Of a stretch of DNA of 64,000 nucleotides, positions 53,560 to 62,864 are shown in pieces. Position numbers and translations under genes: made by a program. The stretch lies in the NCBI GenBank assembly GCA_947643615.1, contig CANRWO010000004.1:49682-113681 (forward strand). Direction: 5' to 3'. Origin of the DNA: an uncultured Lachnospiraceae bacterium (GTDB lineage Bacteria > Bacillota > Clostridia > Lachnospirales > Lachnospiraceae). Positions within the stretch are counted from its first letter, which is position 1. Each line of letters starts with the position of its first letter. The notes beneath the pieces are model-generated. The model saw only the letters and a program-made list of their open reading frames with translations. It had not been told where the DNA came from and searched no databases.

Positions 53560-53588
53560 ATTCTATCACAACGCTCCGGCATTTGCAA
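53560..53588 (-). promoter_or_regulatory. Promoter of the ABC-F gene
   Basis: TTGCAA (53588-53583), 17-base spacer, TAGAAT (53565-53560) on the minus strand. The resulting leader is about 310 bases long. Confidence 0.7.
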
Positions 53589-53638
53589 GACTTATTTATA
53601 AACGCAATCCGGCCTTATTTTGCCCGAGAATTCTGCCC

Positions 53639-55102
53639 TTATCTCGCAATGGCCTGTTTTCTTGCCCTCCGAAGGATCCAATCCACTGCCGCCTCGGCAT
53701 GAATGGGCAGATTTGAGGTACCCTGGGAAGGCGTCCCGGATTCCTGGCTTTCCACGCCCTCATAAAAAGCCTGCAGGGCATACCTGGCTAACAGGCCCGA
53801 AACCCGGCCCCTTTCCACGGAATCCTCCGTGCCCAATACAATGACCACCAGGTCATGTTCCATGGCTCCGTCGTCCGCAGTCAGGGATGTCACCAGACAG
53901 GCCCCGGCTTTGTTGGTGGTCCCGGTTTTCAGGCCGGTGACCTGGGGCATATTGCGCAATAAAGGATTGGAATTTTTCACTTCCAGTTCCAGAGATTCCA
54001 GTGTGGCACTTTCCAGGGATGTGAAATCCGTGACCTGAGGATAGACCTTCAGGAAATAAGTCACCAACCGAAACATGTCCTCGGCGCTCATACGGTTCTG
54101 GCATTTCGCAGGAACGGGATCCTCCGTATAAGCAGGCAAGCCATGGCTGTTATAAAAGACAGCCTGGGTAAGTCCCAGCTCCTGAGCTTTCTGATTCATC
54201 ATCTGGACAAAAGCTTCCTCTGAACCCCCCACGGCTTCGGCCAGACACAGCGCACATTCGTTGCTGGAAGGCAGGAGTGCGCCCAACAGCAGCTCCTGCA
54301 CAGTGACCTGCCCTCCGGCCTCCAGCGGGATCACCCCGTCGTCCGAGTCGGCCAACGCCTGTGCCAAAGGGGAAATCTCTATCATATCCCCGGCGGAAAG
54401 CCGCCCCGCCGAAATGGCATCCATAGCCAGAAGACAAGTCATAAGCTTGGAGGTACTGGCAATGGGAAACGGGACATCGGACTGATATCGGTAATAAATC
54501 TCCCCGGTTGTGGCATCCCCCACCAGTACACCGTTGACACCGTAAAAATAACCGGCCTGTTCCAGCTCCTGGGGGGAAACCCGGAAAGGGGCCTGGGTAT
54601 GGAATTGGATTGAGCCTGCTTCGGGCACGGTGATATCCACATCCAGGATCATAGCCAGGTCAGCGGCCATCATAAAACAGTCGTAATAACCCGATGGCAG
54701 CTTCGTAATCAGGGTATAATAATACACCTCCTGCCCGTTTACCTTACATTCGTTCCGCCGCAGGGAAATATTGGGGTTTTCGCTGTCCTCCCATGGAACA
54801 TTTTCCGCACCCACAGGCGTATAGGCATTTCCCAGGTTCATGGAGACGGTACTTTTCGTGATCTCCAATGAGAAGGCTTTTTCCGTATCCATAAGAGCCA
54901 CGGCAACGTCCCGCAGGGATAGATACGTGTTATGCCCGTAGCCGTAATCCAAGGTTTTTACGGTGTATGCGGCACCGGTATCCGTCTGTACCCGGCAGGT
55001 CCCGGGGATCTCAAAGCTTGCATCCGCCCTGGCAGGCAGAAGGGCGCATACCAGTATCACAGACAAGAGAATGGAATTCATTTTACGTACGCTTATTTTC
55101 AT
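53639..55102 (-). CDS. D-alanyl-D-alanine carboxypeptidase (S11, PBP5-like)
   Basis: 487 residues with a signal peptide (MNSILLSVILVCALLPARADA). An N-terminal domain of about 160 residues, rich in beta strands and resembling copper-amine-oxidase-like domains, precedes the transpeptidase fold. That fold has IASTSKLMTC (SxxK), LPSSNECAL (SxN), and VTGLKTGTTNKAG (KTG). It trims the terminal D-Ala from peptidoglycan stem peptides outside the membrane. There is no clear C-terminal amphipathic anchor. Start after GGGAGGTGAGATGCC; it follows the 55120-55848 gene by 17 bases, so the two probably share an operon. Confidence 0.92.
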   Translation of the reverse strand: MKISVRKMNSILLSVILVCALLPARADASFEIPGTCRVQTDTGAAYTVKTLDYGYGHNTYLSLRDVAVALMDTEKAFSLEITKSTVSMNLGNAYTPVGAENVPWEDSENPNISLRRNECKVNGQEVYYYTLITKLPSGYYDCFMMAADLAMILDVDITVPEAGSIQFHTQAPFRVSPQELEQAGYFYGVNGVLVGDATTGEIYYRYQSDVPFPIASTSKLMTCLLAMDAISAGRLSAGDMIEISPLAQALADSDDGVIPLEAGGQVTVQELLLGALLPSSNECALCLAEAVGGSEEAFVQMMNQKAQELGLTQAVFYNSHGLPAYTEDPVPAKCQNRMSAEDMFRLVTYFLKVYPQVTDFTSLESATLESLELEVKNSNPLLRNMPQVTGLKTGTTNKAGACLVTSLTADDGAMEHDLVVIVLGTEDSVERGRVSGLLARYALQAFYEGVESQESGTPSQGTSNLPIHAEAAVDWILRRARKQAIAR

Positions 55103-55119
55103 GGCATCTCACCTCCCTC

Positions 55120-55848
55120 TCATTGCATCTCCGTCAAAGTAAATATCACAGGATAATCCTCCGAAAAAACGCCGGGAAGGGCAGGTTCGGCTTCTTCGGC
55201 CAGAATCAGGCTGGAATCCTTTCTGATATAGCGTTCCATCCTCGTTGCATTAGTCCCCTGGCCATCATAATATCTGGTCAGAATGCCTTCCCCTGTCTCA
55301 TACACACCGCTGCCCTCGTATTGTGCCTGCAGCTCTTCCAGGGCAGGGAGCAGCGCCGGGCCATAGGACATCAGATAAGAGACCGTCGGCATACCGAAGG
55401 ATTCCACCACAAGGGCCTCCACCGCATCCTGGTCCGTGCTGCCCGCATAACCCGCCATATGGAGCCTTTCGGCCAAAAGCTCCCGAAACACTACGGCAAA
55501 CGCCTCGTAGGCCGCCCGGCTGCATGCATCATAGCTTTCCTGGGAAACATTACAGCGGAAAGTCCCCCGGGAACCGCCCGTTTGCTCCATTGTAAGATTG
55601 ACCTGAATAGTCATTCCCTGCATATGGGCCTCCACATCTTCCAGTGAAACGGATACGGCCTCTATGTCCTGCAGCCAGCCGGTCGCCGTGACCGCGGCCC
55701 GGTCCCCCATATCCAGCTCTGCGGTCCATTCCCCGGAAAGGTTCCTGTCGTTTGATGCAAAAAAATGTAAATATACCAAAAACACGGTAGAAATGCTTAA
55801 GGTCAAAAGCAATAGAGTAACCGTGGTGTTCCGCATTGTTTTTCTCAT
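55120..55848 (-). CDS. Membrane-anchored protein of unknown function
   Basis: 242 residues. One N-terminal membrane segment (TVTLLLLTLSISTVFLVYLHFF) would leave the rest outside. The soluble part has LSGEWTAELDMGD, then helices (AAYEAFAVVFRELLAERLHMAGY) and a final beta-rich part ending FTLTEMQ. I do not recognise a family. Its coupling to the D,D-carboxypeptidase gene suggests a role at the cell wall, but no motif proves this. Start after GGGGGACTTTT. Confidence 0.7.
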   Translation of the reverse strand: MRKTMRNTTVTLLLLTLSISTVFLVYLHFFASNDRNLSGEWTAELDMGDRAAVTATGWLQDIEAVSVSLEDVEAHMQGMTIQVNLTMEQTGGSRGTFRCNVSQESYDACSRAAYEAFAVVFRELLAERLHMAGYAGSTDQDAVEALVVESFGMPTVSYLMSYGPALLPALEELQAQYEGSGVYETGEGILTRYYDGQGTNATRMERYIRKDSSLILAEEAEPALPGVFSEDYPVIFTLTEMQ

Positions 55849-55980
55849 AAAAGTCCCCCTTGGCCATTATTTTCAGCAGAAGACGCATCAAGCCACAGTC
55901 CTGCAAAGGCGCTTTCCCACTCTTTATAAAGTATATCTTTTTTCCGTCTTTTAATCAACATACAGTCATTACTTTCTTTA

Positions 55981-56487
55981 TCAATATTTCCCGCCGATAT
56001 TTCCCCCATGGGTTGATTTCAGATTCGGCTTGAGGGAAATTGACGTTAAGGTTGACTTCAAGCTTAGCAATAAGGTTGTCATTAAAAAGGGAACTTTTGC
56101 GGCTCTTGCAAAAATCATATGGAAATGCAGCTTAAAACATGATAATATTATCAACAGATATTCCTGCCGGCCGGAAAATATTTTTCGGGGGGAACCTTTT
56201 TTTAATGAAAACAGGCCTTTGCAAATCAAAGACCCCGCTGCAAGCAACGGGGTATCAAACTTGCAGCACTGCAGAGCAGCGGGGTATTTGACCCTCGCGG
56301 CAGTCGCCAAATGTCTGCAAGCAGCCACTTGGCTCGTTGCTCGCGGGAATAAAGGGGCAACTGCAGAATACACTTTGGGAATATGGGAAGAGCAAATTTG
56401 TGCCGGAGCCGCAAATTTCAATCCCAGGGCCGAATCCGGCATTCGGCTGGCATGCCTACGCAAAAATGCTCCGGTATGGAGGGTCAA
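55981..56487. repeat. Intergenic region rich in inverted repeats
   Basis: Around 56230-56300, GACCCCGCTGCAAGCAACGG...GGTATCAAA and GCAGCGGGGTATTTGACC form overlapping inverted repeats. GCGGCAGTCGCC, GCAAGCAGCCACTTGGC and CGTTGCTCGCGGG follow up to 56350. Two overlapping frames pass through it on each strand but lack ribosome sites. The earlier part, 55981-56160, shows GTTGACTTCAAGCTTAGC-like short palindromes only. It looks like a dispersed intergenic repeat rather than a gene. Confidence 0.6.
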
Positions 56488-57789
56488 ATGAAAAAAAGAG
56501 GATTTTTATTGTCGGCTCTGACCATCGGAATGGTGCTCACAGCCTGTAGCACTTTGGAAGAGTTATCCGGCATAACTCCCGGCAGCGCTGCAGGAGATTC
56601 CGCTCAGGCGTCGTCACCGGAAACAGAAAAGCTGCCGCCCTCCCAGGAATATGTTTCCTCAGACGGCACTTATAAAGTGGTCCTGCTGGAGGGACTTTCA
56701 CAGACCGACACACAACTCCAGGCGGGATCCACTATGATGGTATTTGACGGTACCGGCTTTTCCGGTATTTCCCTGAAAAGCCCTAAGTCAAGTGTTCCCG
56801 GAAATTCCGGTAACCTGGAAACGCTGGAGGATTATGCGGATCATATAATAGGCATGATCTTGGACGGTTCCGGTGTGACGGTTAGCTGGGAGGACACGGA
56901 TGCCCCCTCCGCCGAAGGAGCCGTACAGTGCCTGGCCAGGGAAGGCGTGGCCAAAGAAGGGGCGTCCAAAGGAACGGCTTTCAGCTATTATGCGGAGTCT
57001 GCAGATTGCTATTTTTCCGTGTTCATTGTGGGAAACGATGACGATATAGAGGATGCCAGAAAGGTCTTTTCCCTGGAGATCCTGGACGTGGCGCCGACCC
57101 AAAGAGGAACCAGGGATTTTATCAACGGTATGACTGTAGCGCTGGACTCCCTTAACGGATTCAGCCTCCGGGAAACCTATAAATCGCTGGAAGATATGGG
57201 TTCCGACCAGAGCCAGCTTGAGTCCCTGGCATCCCAGGCCCGGCAGAACCTGTCAGCCAGCTGGGACATAGAAAATACCGCTGACTTAATGGAAACTGCG
57301 GATTGGCTGATATATGAAGGCCACAATCAGGATGCCCTGGATTTCCTGGGGGAATATGGCGGAACCGATGAAACCCACCGGGATGTTTTTGACGCTGAAT
57401 TAAAAGAGCAGAATCTCGATGACGGAACATATATAAGCCTGCTTGCGGCGTATGACGCATGGTCCGCTTATGGGGATGGGGCAATAGCCGCCTGGGACTT
57501 AAGCCGGGTAGGAACCGTCATGGGTTTTGGCTATGCATCCGGTTACTGTACCTACGAAGAAGCCATGGACAAAATCCTGGAAGCCGCGGAAAGGTCCCAG
57601 GAACTTTATGGCTCCTGGGAAGACTTTAACCAAAGCTATCTCTATGGCTATTCTTATTGGTCGGAGGAATCTTTGGAGGATCCGGAAAGCAGCGCCGCAA
57701 AACGCGCAGAGCTTATAAGCAGCATGGAATCCCTGGCCAACGGGCCCTTTTATATGGATTGGGATATGGAACTTAAGAAAGAATGGTAA
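56488..57789 (+). CDS. DUF1266-domain lipoprotein
   Basis: About 433 residues. The signal LLSALTIGMVLTAC ends in a lipobox, so the protein is membrane-anchored outside the cell. Residues 45-215 have a beta-rich domain of unknown type (TYKVVLLEGLSQTDTQL, GTGFSGISLKSPK). The C-terminal half is a DUF1266 domain: AAWDLSRVGTVMGFGYASGY, YEEAMDKILEAAERSQELYGSW and YLYGYSYW. The function of DUF1266 is unknown. The ATG at 56488 follows GGAGGGTCA; the longer frame upstream is in repeat DNA. Single gene closed by a strong bidirectional terminator. Confidence 0.85.
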   Translation: MKKRGFLLSALTIGMVLTACSTLEELSGITPGSAAGDSAQASSPETEKLPPSQEYVSSDGTYKVVLLEGLSQTDTQLQAGSTMMVFDGTGFSGISLKSPKSSVPGNSGNLETLEDYADHIIGMILDGSGVTVSWEDTDAPSAEGAVQCLAREGVAKEGASKGTAFSYYAESADCYFSVFIVGNDDDIEDARKVFSLEILDVAPTQRGTRDFINGMTVALDSLNGFSLRETYKSLEDMGSDQSQLESLASQARQNLSASWDIENTADLMETADWLIYEGHNQDALDFLGEYGGTDETHRDVFDAELKEQNLDDGTYISLLAAYDAWSAYGDGAIAAWDLSRVGTVMGFGYASGYCTYEEAMDKILEAAERSQELYGSWEDFNQSYLYGYSYWSEESLEDPESSAAKRAELISSMESLANGPFYMDWDMELKKEW

Positions 57790-57794
57790 CGCGC

Positions 57795-57835
57795 AAAAAA
57801 GGAACGCATACAGGCTGCTGGTGCGTTCCTTTTTT
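57795..57835. terminator. Bidirectional terminator
   Basis: AAAAAAGGAACGCA and TGCGTTCCTTTTTT form a 14-bp stem with T runs on both strands, between the convergent DUF1266 and GT1 genes. Confidence 0.93.
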
Positions 57836-57836
57836 A

Positions 57837-59237
57837 TCATGTCCCGCGGTGGGTGGCACGGTCTGCCAAACCGGCATATATTCTTTTTTGTACTGCCTTT
57901 GCGACAGGCCCGGAAAGCGCCCCGGCAACAATCCCTGTCATCCATACAGAATTCCAACCCACAAGAAAACCGGCAAAGACCATGACGGTGACAGCAATCA
58001 GCCAGTACAGAAACCGGAACTTCGCATTCGCCTTGTTCAGCTCGCCTATGACATCCATACCGTCTGAAGAATGGGGCGCATTCTCTATGAATTCCGCTGC
58101 CCCCACAGCACCGGGACAGGCACGAAAATCCGCACTGCCTTCGGCGGCGGCATTTCCGTATGACTGATTGTCCAGGATCTCCTGTACGGATGCCCTGATG
58201 CCTTCCGGAGAATCCTCCTCCAGTAAAATACCCGCACCTATCTCTGCCACCCTCCTGGCTACGGCATTCTGCTCGCCTGTTTGGGGATAAAGGACCATGG
58301 GCGTGGCCATATAAAGGCTTTCGGAGACGCTGTTCATTCCGCAATGTGTAATAAAGACGTCAGCTTTGGCAAGCACCCCTGGCTGGTCCACATAAGGGTA
58401 CACCCGGATATGGTCAGGCACTGCCCCCAACCCTTCCCGGTTGACAGCATTTCCGCAGGATATAATGACATCCGCATTCAGGCTTTTCAGGGCATCTATG
58501 CATTTGCCGTAGAAATCCGGGCGGTCGTTAATGACCGTTCCCATAGAGATGTATATAAGCGGCCTGTCCTTCTCTTTATGGGGCAGGATTTTAGAAAATA
58601 CCGAGGGGCCGACGAACGCATAATGGCCGGAAAAACTCTCTGCAAAGGGTTGGAACCTTCGCGAAGTATACACCACAGAGTCCGTGTGGTTGTCGCTCTG
58701 TACCAGGGAAAAAACGCCTTTTACATGGTATCCGCAAAGTTCCAGTTTTTTCAGTTCCCTGGAAATTCTCGGCAGTCCCAAAATCAGGCCTGCCACTTCT
58801 CCCGGACTGTTCTTCATGTAACCGGAAGACATTTGGTTAAAGGCGAAGGTGCTTGTAGACACCACCATAGGCACCTGATGCTTCCATGCATTCAGCTTCC
58901 CCCAAAAACAGACCGAGTCCGTATAGACCACATCCGGCCGGAAGGATTGGAATTCCTTCTCCAGAAAAGCATCCATGCTAAGGGTAACGCGAATATCCTG
59001 CACCGTCATTTCCGTAGCAGAGACCCTTTTTAAGCTGTCCTCTTCCTGCTTTGTCAGTTCCGGCAGAAACGAGTCACAAGAGATAAACTCCGCTCCGGAA
59101 GCGTTGATTTTCTCCTTAAATTCGTCAAAAGAATAGAACCTGACTATGTTCCCGCGTCTGACAAGCTCCGCGGCAACCGGCAGCATAGGATTTGTGTGGC
59201 CATGGGCAGGAATGCAAAAGAACGCAATTCTTTTCAA
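57837..59237 (-). CDS. Family 1 glycosyltransferase (UGT/MGT type) with C-terminal membrane anchor
   Basis: 466 residues. IAFFCIPAHGHTNPMLPVAAELVRRG is the N-terminal GT1 motif with the catalytic His (AHGHTNP). The donor half includes IYISMGTVIN and the signature FITHCGMNSVSESLYMATPMVLYP...QNAVARR. Enzymes of this type glycosylate small molecules such as macrolides, flavonoids or lipids. Unusually, two hydrophobic segments (LYWLIAVTVMVFAGFLVGW and VWMTGIVAGALSGPVAKAV) end the protein, which would place it at the membrane and favours a lipid acceptor. It overlaps the AbrB-like gene by four bases (ATGA). Confidence 0.88.
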   Translation of the reverse strand: MKRIAFFCIPAHGHTNPMLPVAAELVRRGNIVRFYSFDEFKEKINASGAEFISCDSFLPELTKQEEDSLKRVSATEMTVQDIRVTLSMDAFLEKEFQSFRPDVVYTDSVCFWGKLNAWKHQVPMVVSTSTFAFNQMSSGYMKNSPGEVAGLILGLPRISRELKKLELCGYHVKGVFSLVQSDNHTDSVVYTSRRFQPFAESFSGHYAFVGPSVFSKILPHKEKDRPLIYISMGTVINDRPDFYGKCIDALKSLNADVIISCGNAVNREGLGAVPDHIRVYPYVDQPGVLAKADVFITHCGMNSVSESLYMATPMVLYPQTGEQNAVARRVAEIGAGILLEEDSPEGIRASVQEILDNQSYGNAAAEGSADFRACPGAVGAAEFIENAPHSSDGMDVIGELNKANAKFRFLYWLIAVTVMVFAGFLVGWNSVWMTGIVAGALSGPVAKAVQKRIYAGLADRATHRGT

Positions 59238-59458
59238 TCCCCCTCACCATCCTTTTCCTGAAACGCCACGGCAAACAGTTCCGCAAACGCTCCTTTGGGA
59301 GGGATTGCAATGCCCCGCTCCTCATCCCCAAGGAGGAGCAGCGTATCTCCCGGCTTAATTCCAAATATCTCCCGCGCCTGTTTTGGAATCACGATCTGGC
59401 CTTTTTCCCCAACAGTAGCCGTCCATGCATATTTGCCTTTTGGTGTATTCATTTTCAT
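59234..59458 (-). CDS. AbrB/SpoVT-type DNA-binding protein
   Basis: 74 residues. AWTATVGEKGQIVIPKQAREIFGIKPGDTLLLLGDEERGIAI is the swapped-hairpin AbrB fold that binds DNA as a dimer. It is translationally coupled to the GT1 gene. A consensus promoter with a perfect dyad across the -10/start region lies just upstream, so autoregulation is likely. This arrangement resembles small regulator/effector operons, though no toxin partner is evident. Confidence 0.9.
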   Translation of the reverse strand: MKMNTPKGKYAWTATVGEKGQIVIPKQAREIFGIKPGDTLLLLGDEERGIAIPPKGAFAELFAVAFQEKDGEGD

Positions 59459-59495
59459 CCTCGTTTCTGTCCGGTCCGTCCGGCATGCTAGTATG

Positions 59496-59537
59496 ATTTG
59501 TATAACAAATTATACCTTTTTCTTCCCGGGATGTCAA
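59496..59537 (-). promoter_or_regulatory. Promoter and operator of the AbrB-GT1 operon
   Basis: TTGACA (59537-59532), 17-base spacer and TATAAT (59514-59509) on the minus strand are both perfect consensus. ATTTGT-ATA-ACAAAT at 59496-59510 is a perfect dyad overlapping the -10 edge and transcription start, well placed for repression. Confidence 0.88.
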
Positions 59538-59646
59538 TGGATTCCCTTTTTTATGCATCGTTTCCCATCATGGCCCAGGCCTTTTCCTTTCCCTGAAAAT
59601 GGCATACAGCCGGTTTGCAGGGATCCATACCTTCTGCGGTGCGTAT

Positions 59647-60843
59647 TCAGGATGATAAATTTTGTGTTTTCTTCTGAAATACTTTCATACCCAGAAGAGC
59701 CATGATCAGAAGCAGCGGAAATATGCATCCTGCAAGCATCCCCTTTTGGAGATTGTCATCCGCATGCTGCGTAATGTTTCCCACCAGGCTTGGGCCGAAG
59801 GCCCCGCCCAGATCTCCCGCCATAGCCAGCAATGCAAACATGGCTGTTCCGCCTGCAGGAAGCTGCCGGGAAGAAATGCTTATGGTTCCGGGCCACATAA
59901 TACCAACCGAAAAGCCGCATACAATGCAGCCGGCCAGGCCAATGTAAGGGTTGGAAGACACGGAGGCCATTAAATAGCAGATCAGGCACAAAATCCCCGA
60001 GCCAAACATAAACTTCATCAAATCCATCCTGTCACCATATTTTCCGTAAATCACCCTGCTGATTCCCATGGTCACGGCAAACATGCAAGGGCCTGCCAGG
60101 TCGCCTGCCGTTTTTGACAATCCGATAGCTGCTTCCGCATAAGCGGATGCCCACTGCGCCATGGACAGCTCCGACGCCCCGGCGCAGACCATCAAAAGGA
60201 TGGATATCCAGAAAAGCGGAAACCGCAGCAGGCTGCCAATCTTCATTCCCTTTCCCTCTTCCACCAGATGCTCGATGGGGCATACCGCAAAATTGTATAT
60301 ATTATACAACGGTATCAGCGCCCATATGCAGGCCAGCCATTTCCAACCGTCCATCCCGAAAACGGCAAAGAACAGGGTGGATAACAGCACGACGCCCACT
60401 GATCCCCAGCAATAAAACGAGTGCAAAAGACTCATCACCGCCTCTTTATGCTCAAACGGGCAGGCTTCCACGATAGGACTGCCTAGCACCTCGATCAGGC
60501 CGCTTCCTACCGCATATACAATGACACTGATGAGGATCCCTACAAAAGGATCCCGGAAAACGTCCGGCAAAAACGCAAGCCCTGCCAGTCCTGCGGCAGA
60601 ACATAACTCCGATGCCACGGCGCATTTACGGTATCCTATGCGATCCACGTATTTTGCGCATAAAACATCCACAGTAAGCTGTGTCAGAAAAAACATTGTG
60701 GGGATCAGCGCAATCTTTCCCAGGGATATGGCGTAGTCGCTATGAAATTTCAAAAAAAGCAAAGGGGCAAAATTTGCAGCTATCGCCTGTGTGATAAATC
60801 CCAGATAACAGGCAGTCAGTGTTTTCTTATAATTTTTCGCCAT
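59647..60843 (-). CDS. MFS transporter (FucP/YbjJ-like)
   Basis: 398 residues with about 12 hydrophobic segments in two bundles; TACYLGFITQAIAANFAPLLF and DVLCAKYVDRIGYRK (motif A-like between segments 2 and 3) are typical of the major facilitator superfamily, and the overall layout resembles fucose-permease-like proteins. Substrate cannot be told. Start after AGGAGGTCATAAAATCAAC. It precedes the AbrB-GT1 operon, which has its own promoter, so the two are probably separate units. Confidence 0.85.
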   Translation of the reverse strand: MAKNYKKTLTACYLGFITQAIAANFAPLLFLKFHSDYAISLGKIALIPTMFFLTQLTVDVLCAKYVDRIGYRKCAVASELCSAAGLAGLAFLPDVFRDPFVGILISVIVYAVGSGLIEVLGSPIVEACPFEHKEAVMSLLHSFYCWGSVGVVLLSTLFFAVFGMDGWKWLACIWALIPLYNIYNFAVCPIEHLVEEGKGMKIGSLLRFPLFWISILLMVCAGASELSMAQWASAYAEAAIGLSKTAGDLAGPCMFAVTMGISRVIYGKYGDRMDLMKFMFGSGILCLICYLMASVSSNPYIGLAGCIVCGFSVGIMWPGTISISSRQLPAGGTAMFALLAMAGDLGGAFGPSLVGNITQHADDNLQKGMLAGCIFPLLLIMALLGMKVFQKKTQNLSS

Positions 60844-61016
60844 GTTGATTTTATGACCTCCTCTTACGTCATATCAAATAAAAGTTATCCTGTTTCTACC
60901 TGCATCTATCTTAGAATGGCTGCCCGCAAATGTCAATTTGTTTGGAAAAACCATGCTATTTTCTCCCGTATCCAGCGCTTACAGCCTGACACGATTCTGC
61001 GATAGTGAAAACCCAC

Positions 61017-61046
61017 AAAAAGGACTGCCTCAATGGCAGTCCTTTT
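61017..61046. terminator. Terminator of the collagen-like gene
   Basis: AAAAGGACTGCC and GGCAGTCCTTTT form a 12-bp stem with a 5-base loop and T runs on both sides, 15 bases after the collagen-like stop codon. Confidence 0.92.
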
Positions 61047-61061
61047 CTGATCCGGCATTAT

Positions 61062-62780
61062 TTAATTGATGCTTAAGCCGGCGCTTGCATATCCTGCTAC
61101 GGTATTGACCAAAGACAGTCCGCTGGCCGTGGCTGAAAATACCAGCATCAGCCGAGTTTGTGCAGTTACCGGGATATTAAGCCCTGTAAGCGCGCCATTT
61201 AACAGGGTTCCGACGGATATCACTCCGGAAAGTGACGGTGTCAGGCTGATCAACGTTCCGGCAACCGGAGAAAAGACATTGTTCGGCGTTGCCGACTGGT
61301 AAATCTGCGCATTGACCGTAACTGTGGAGCCTACCAGGGAAAGCGCCGCCGTTGTGCTAAAATACGCACTAAATGAAGTGATGATACCGGCACGCGGAAC
61401 CTGAAATGCAAAGTTAGAAAGCGTTCCGCTGGCATTTGTAATATCTATGGTAGCTCCCAACAGCGTAAGGCCCTGAGCACTGCTTCCAAATCCCACAAAA
61501 GCAGGAAGTCCTGCAAGTCCCCCGGCGATTGTCGTCAGGGAAACAGGAGTACCTGACGCAAAAGGAATGATTGCTCCTGTTCCTGCGGCTCCTGTGGGGC
61601 CGGTAGGGCCGGTGGCTCCAGTAGGGCCTGTCGCTCCCGTGGCTCCGTCTGCCCCGGTGGGGCCTGTGGCTCCTGTAGGGCCGGTTGCTCCCGTGGCTCC
61701 GTCTGCCCCGGTAGGGCCGGTTGCTCCCGTGGCTCCATCTGCCCCGGTAGGGCCTGTCGCTCCCGTGGCTCCGTCTGCCCCCGTAGGGCCAGTGGCTCCC
61801 GTGGCTCCGTCCGCCCCAGTAGGGCCGGTGGCTCCCGTGGCTCCATCTGCCCCAGTGAGGCCAGTGGCTCCGGTGGCTCCGTCTGCCCCGGTGGGGCCGG
61901 TGGCTCCGTCCGCCCCAGTGGGGCCGGTGGCTCCCGTGGCTCCGTCCGCCCCAGTGGGGCCGGTGGCTCCCGTGGCTCCGTCTGCCCCAGTAGGGCCGGT
62001 GGCTCCCGTGGCTCCGTCTGCCCCGGTAGGGCCGGTGGCTCCCGTGGCTCCGTCTGCCCCAGTGGGGCCTGTCGCTCCCGTGGCTCCGTCTGCCCCGGTA
62101 GGGCCGGTGGCTCCCGTGGCTCCATCTGCCCCGGTGGGGCCGGTGGCTCCCGTGGCTCCGTCTGCCCCGGTGGGGCCGGTGGGGCCTTCATCTCCCGGGC
62201 AGCCTTTCGGGCCCTGGATTCCAATTGGCCCTGTCACACCCTGGATTCCCTGGAGGCCGGTCACACCCTGAGGGCCCATAGATCCGGTAGGGCCGGTGGC
62301 TCCGGTGGGACCCGGAATCCCCCTGGGACCCTGGGGACCGATATCACCCTGAGGGCCGGCCGGCCCGACAGGCCCTGTGGCACCCTGAGGACCCTGGGGA
62401 CCCACATCTCCCTTAGGCCCTTCACAGCCGGGATCACCCTTCGGGCCAATATCTCCACGGACACCCTGAACCCCTTGGATACCCTGGGGACCTGCATAAC
62501 CTCTTGGACCGGCGCAGCCTCTCGGACCGGTATTTCCGGTAGGACCCACAGGCCCCGTATTCCCTCTGGGACCCCTTGCACCGGGAGCTCCGGGAATACC
62601 CTGGGGACCCATAGGCCCCTGCTCTCCTCTGTCACCCTTAGGGCCGGGACAACCCGGATCCCCTTTGAGGCCTTGGGGACCCATAGGGCCCTGATCGCCC
62701 TTTGGACCTGCAGGACCACGTTCACAGCAAGAGGGATGACACGGATTCTGATTGCAGCTGCGTACATTATTCTGATTCAT
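61062..62780 (-). CDS. Collagen-like spore-surface protein with BclB-type C-terminal domain
   Basis: 572 residues. After a short Asn/Cys-rich start ([16 protein letters not shown]), about 390 residues are uninterrupted Gly-x-y triplets. The first part is varied ([13 protein letters not shown]), the second highly regular ([12 protein letters not shown]). The last 165 residues ([20 protein letters not shown] ... [17 protein letters not shown] ... [10 protein letters not shown]) match the C-terminal domain of BclB-like exosporium proteins. Such trimers form hair-like filaments on spores, with sugars on Thr residues. The protein lacks a signal peptide, as expected for spore coat assembly. It follows a glycosyltransferase gene by 84 bases. 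Confidence 0.92.
   Translation of the reverse strand: MNQNNVRSCNQNPCHPSCCERGPAGPKGDQGPMGPQGLKGDPGCPGPKGDRGEQGPMGPQGIPGAPGARGPRGNTGPVGPTGNTGPRGCAGPRGYAGPQGIQGVQGVRGDIGPKGDPGCEGPKGDVGPQGPQGATGPVGPAGPQGDIGPQGPRGIPGPTGATGPTGSMGPQGVTGLQGIQGVTGPIGIQGPKGCPGDEGPTGPTGADGATGATGPTGADGATGATGPTGADGATGATGPTGADGATGATGPTGADGATGATGPTGADGATGATGPTGADGATGATGPTGADGATGPTGADGATGATGLTGADGATGATGPTGADGATGATGPTGADGATGATGPTGADGATGATGPTGADGATGATGPTGATGPTGADGATGATGPTGATGPTGPTGAAGTGAIIPFASGTPVSLTTIAGGLAGLPAFVGFGSSAQGLTLLGATIDITNASGTLSNFAFQVPRAGIITSFSAYFSTTAALSLVGSTVTVNAQIYQSATPNNVFSPVAGTLISLTPSLSGVISVGTLLNGALTGLNIPVTAQTRLMLVFSATASGLSLVNTVAGYASAGLSIN
61590..62180 (-). repeat. 36-bp tandem repeats of the collagen-like region
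   Basis: About fifteen units of [12 protein letters not shown] (36 bp), with one 27-bp unit, one GLT variant and two longer units near the 3' end. Long open frames in other frames and on the other strand here are a by-product of the repeat. Confidence 0.9.
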
Positions 62781-62864
62781 TCGAACACATCCTCCATAAA
62801 ATATTTACAAAAGGCCGCTGTACACCTTTTTCTACAAATATTTTATGCTTCCCTGAGACAAATG

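Noticed and set aside
56030..56491. 153-codon plus-strand ORF before the DUF1266 gene
   Set aside because: It lies in inverted-repeat DNA, has no family resemblance and no ribosome site.
57499..58344. 281-codon frame opposite the DUF1266 and GT1 gene ends
   Set aside because: It spans a strong bidirectional terminator and is antisense or out of frame to two well-supported genes.
61567..62271. Long open frames on both strands over the collagen-like repeats ([16 protein letters not shown] and [15 protein letters not shown])
   Set aside because: They are by-products of a GC-rich tandem repeat, lack ribosome sites and resemble no family; only the Gly-x-y frame has sensible ends.
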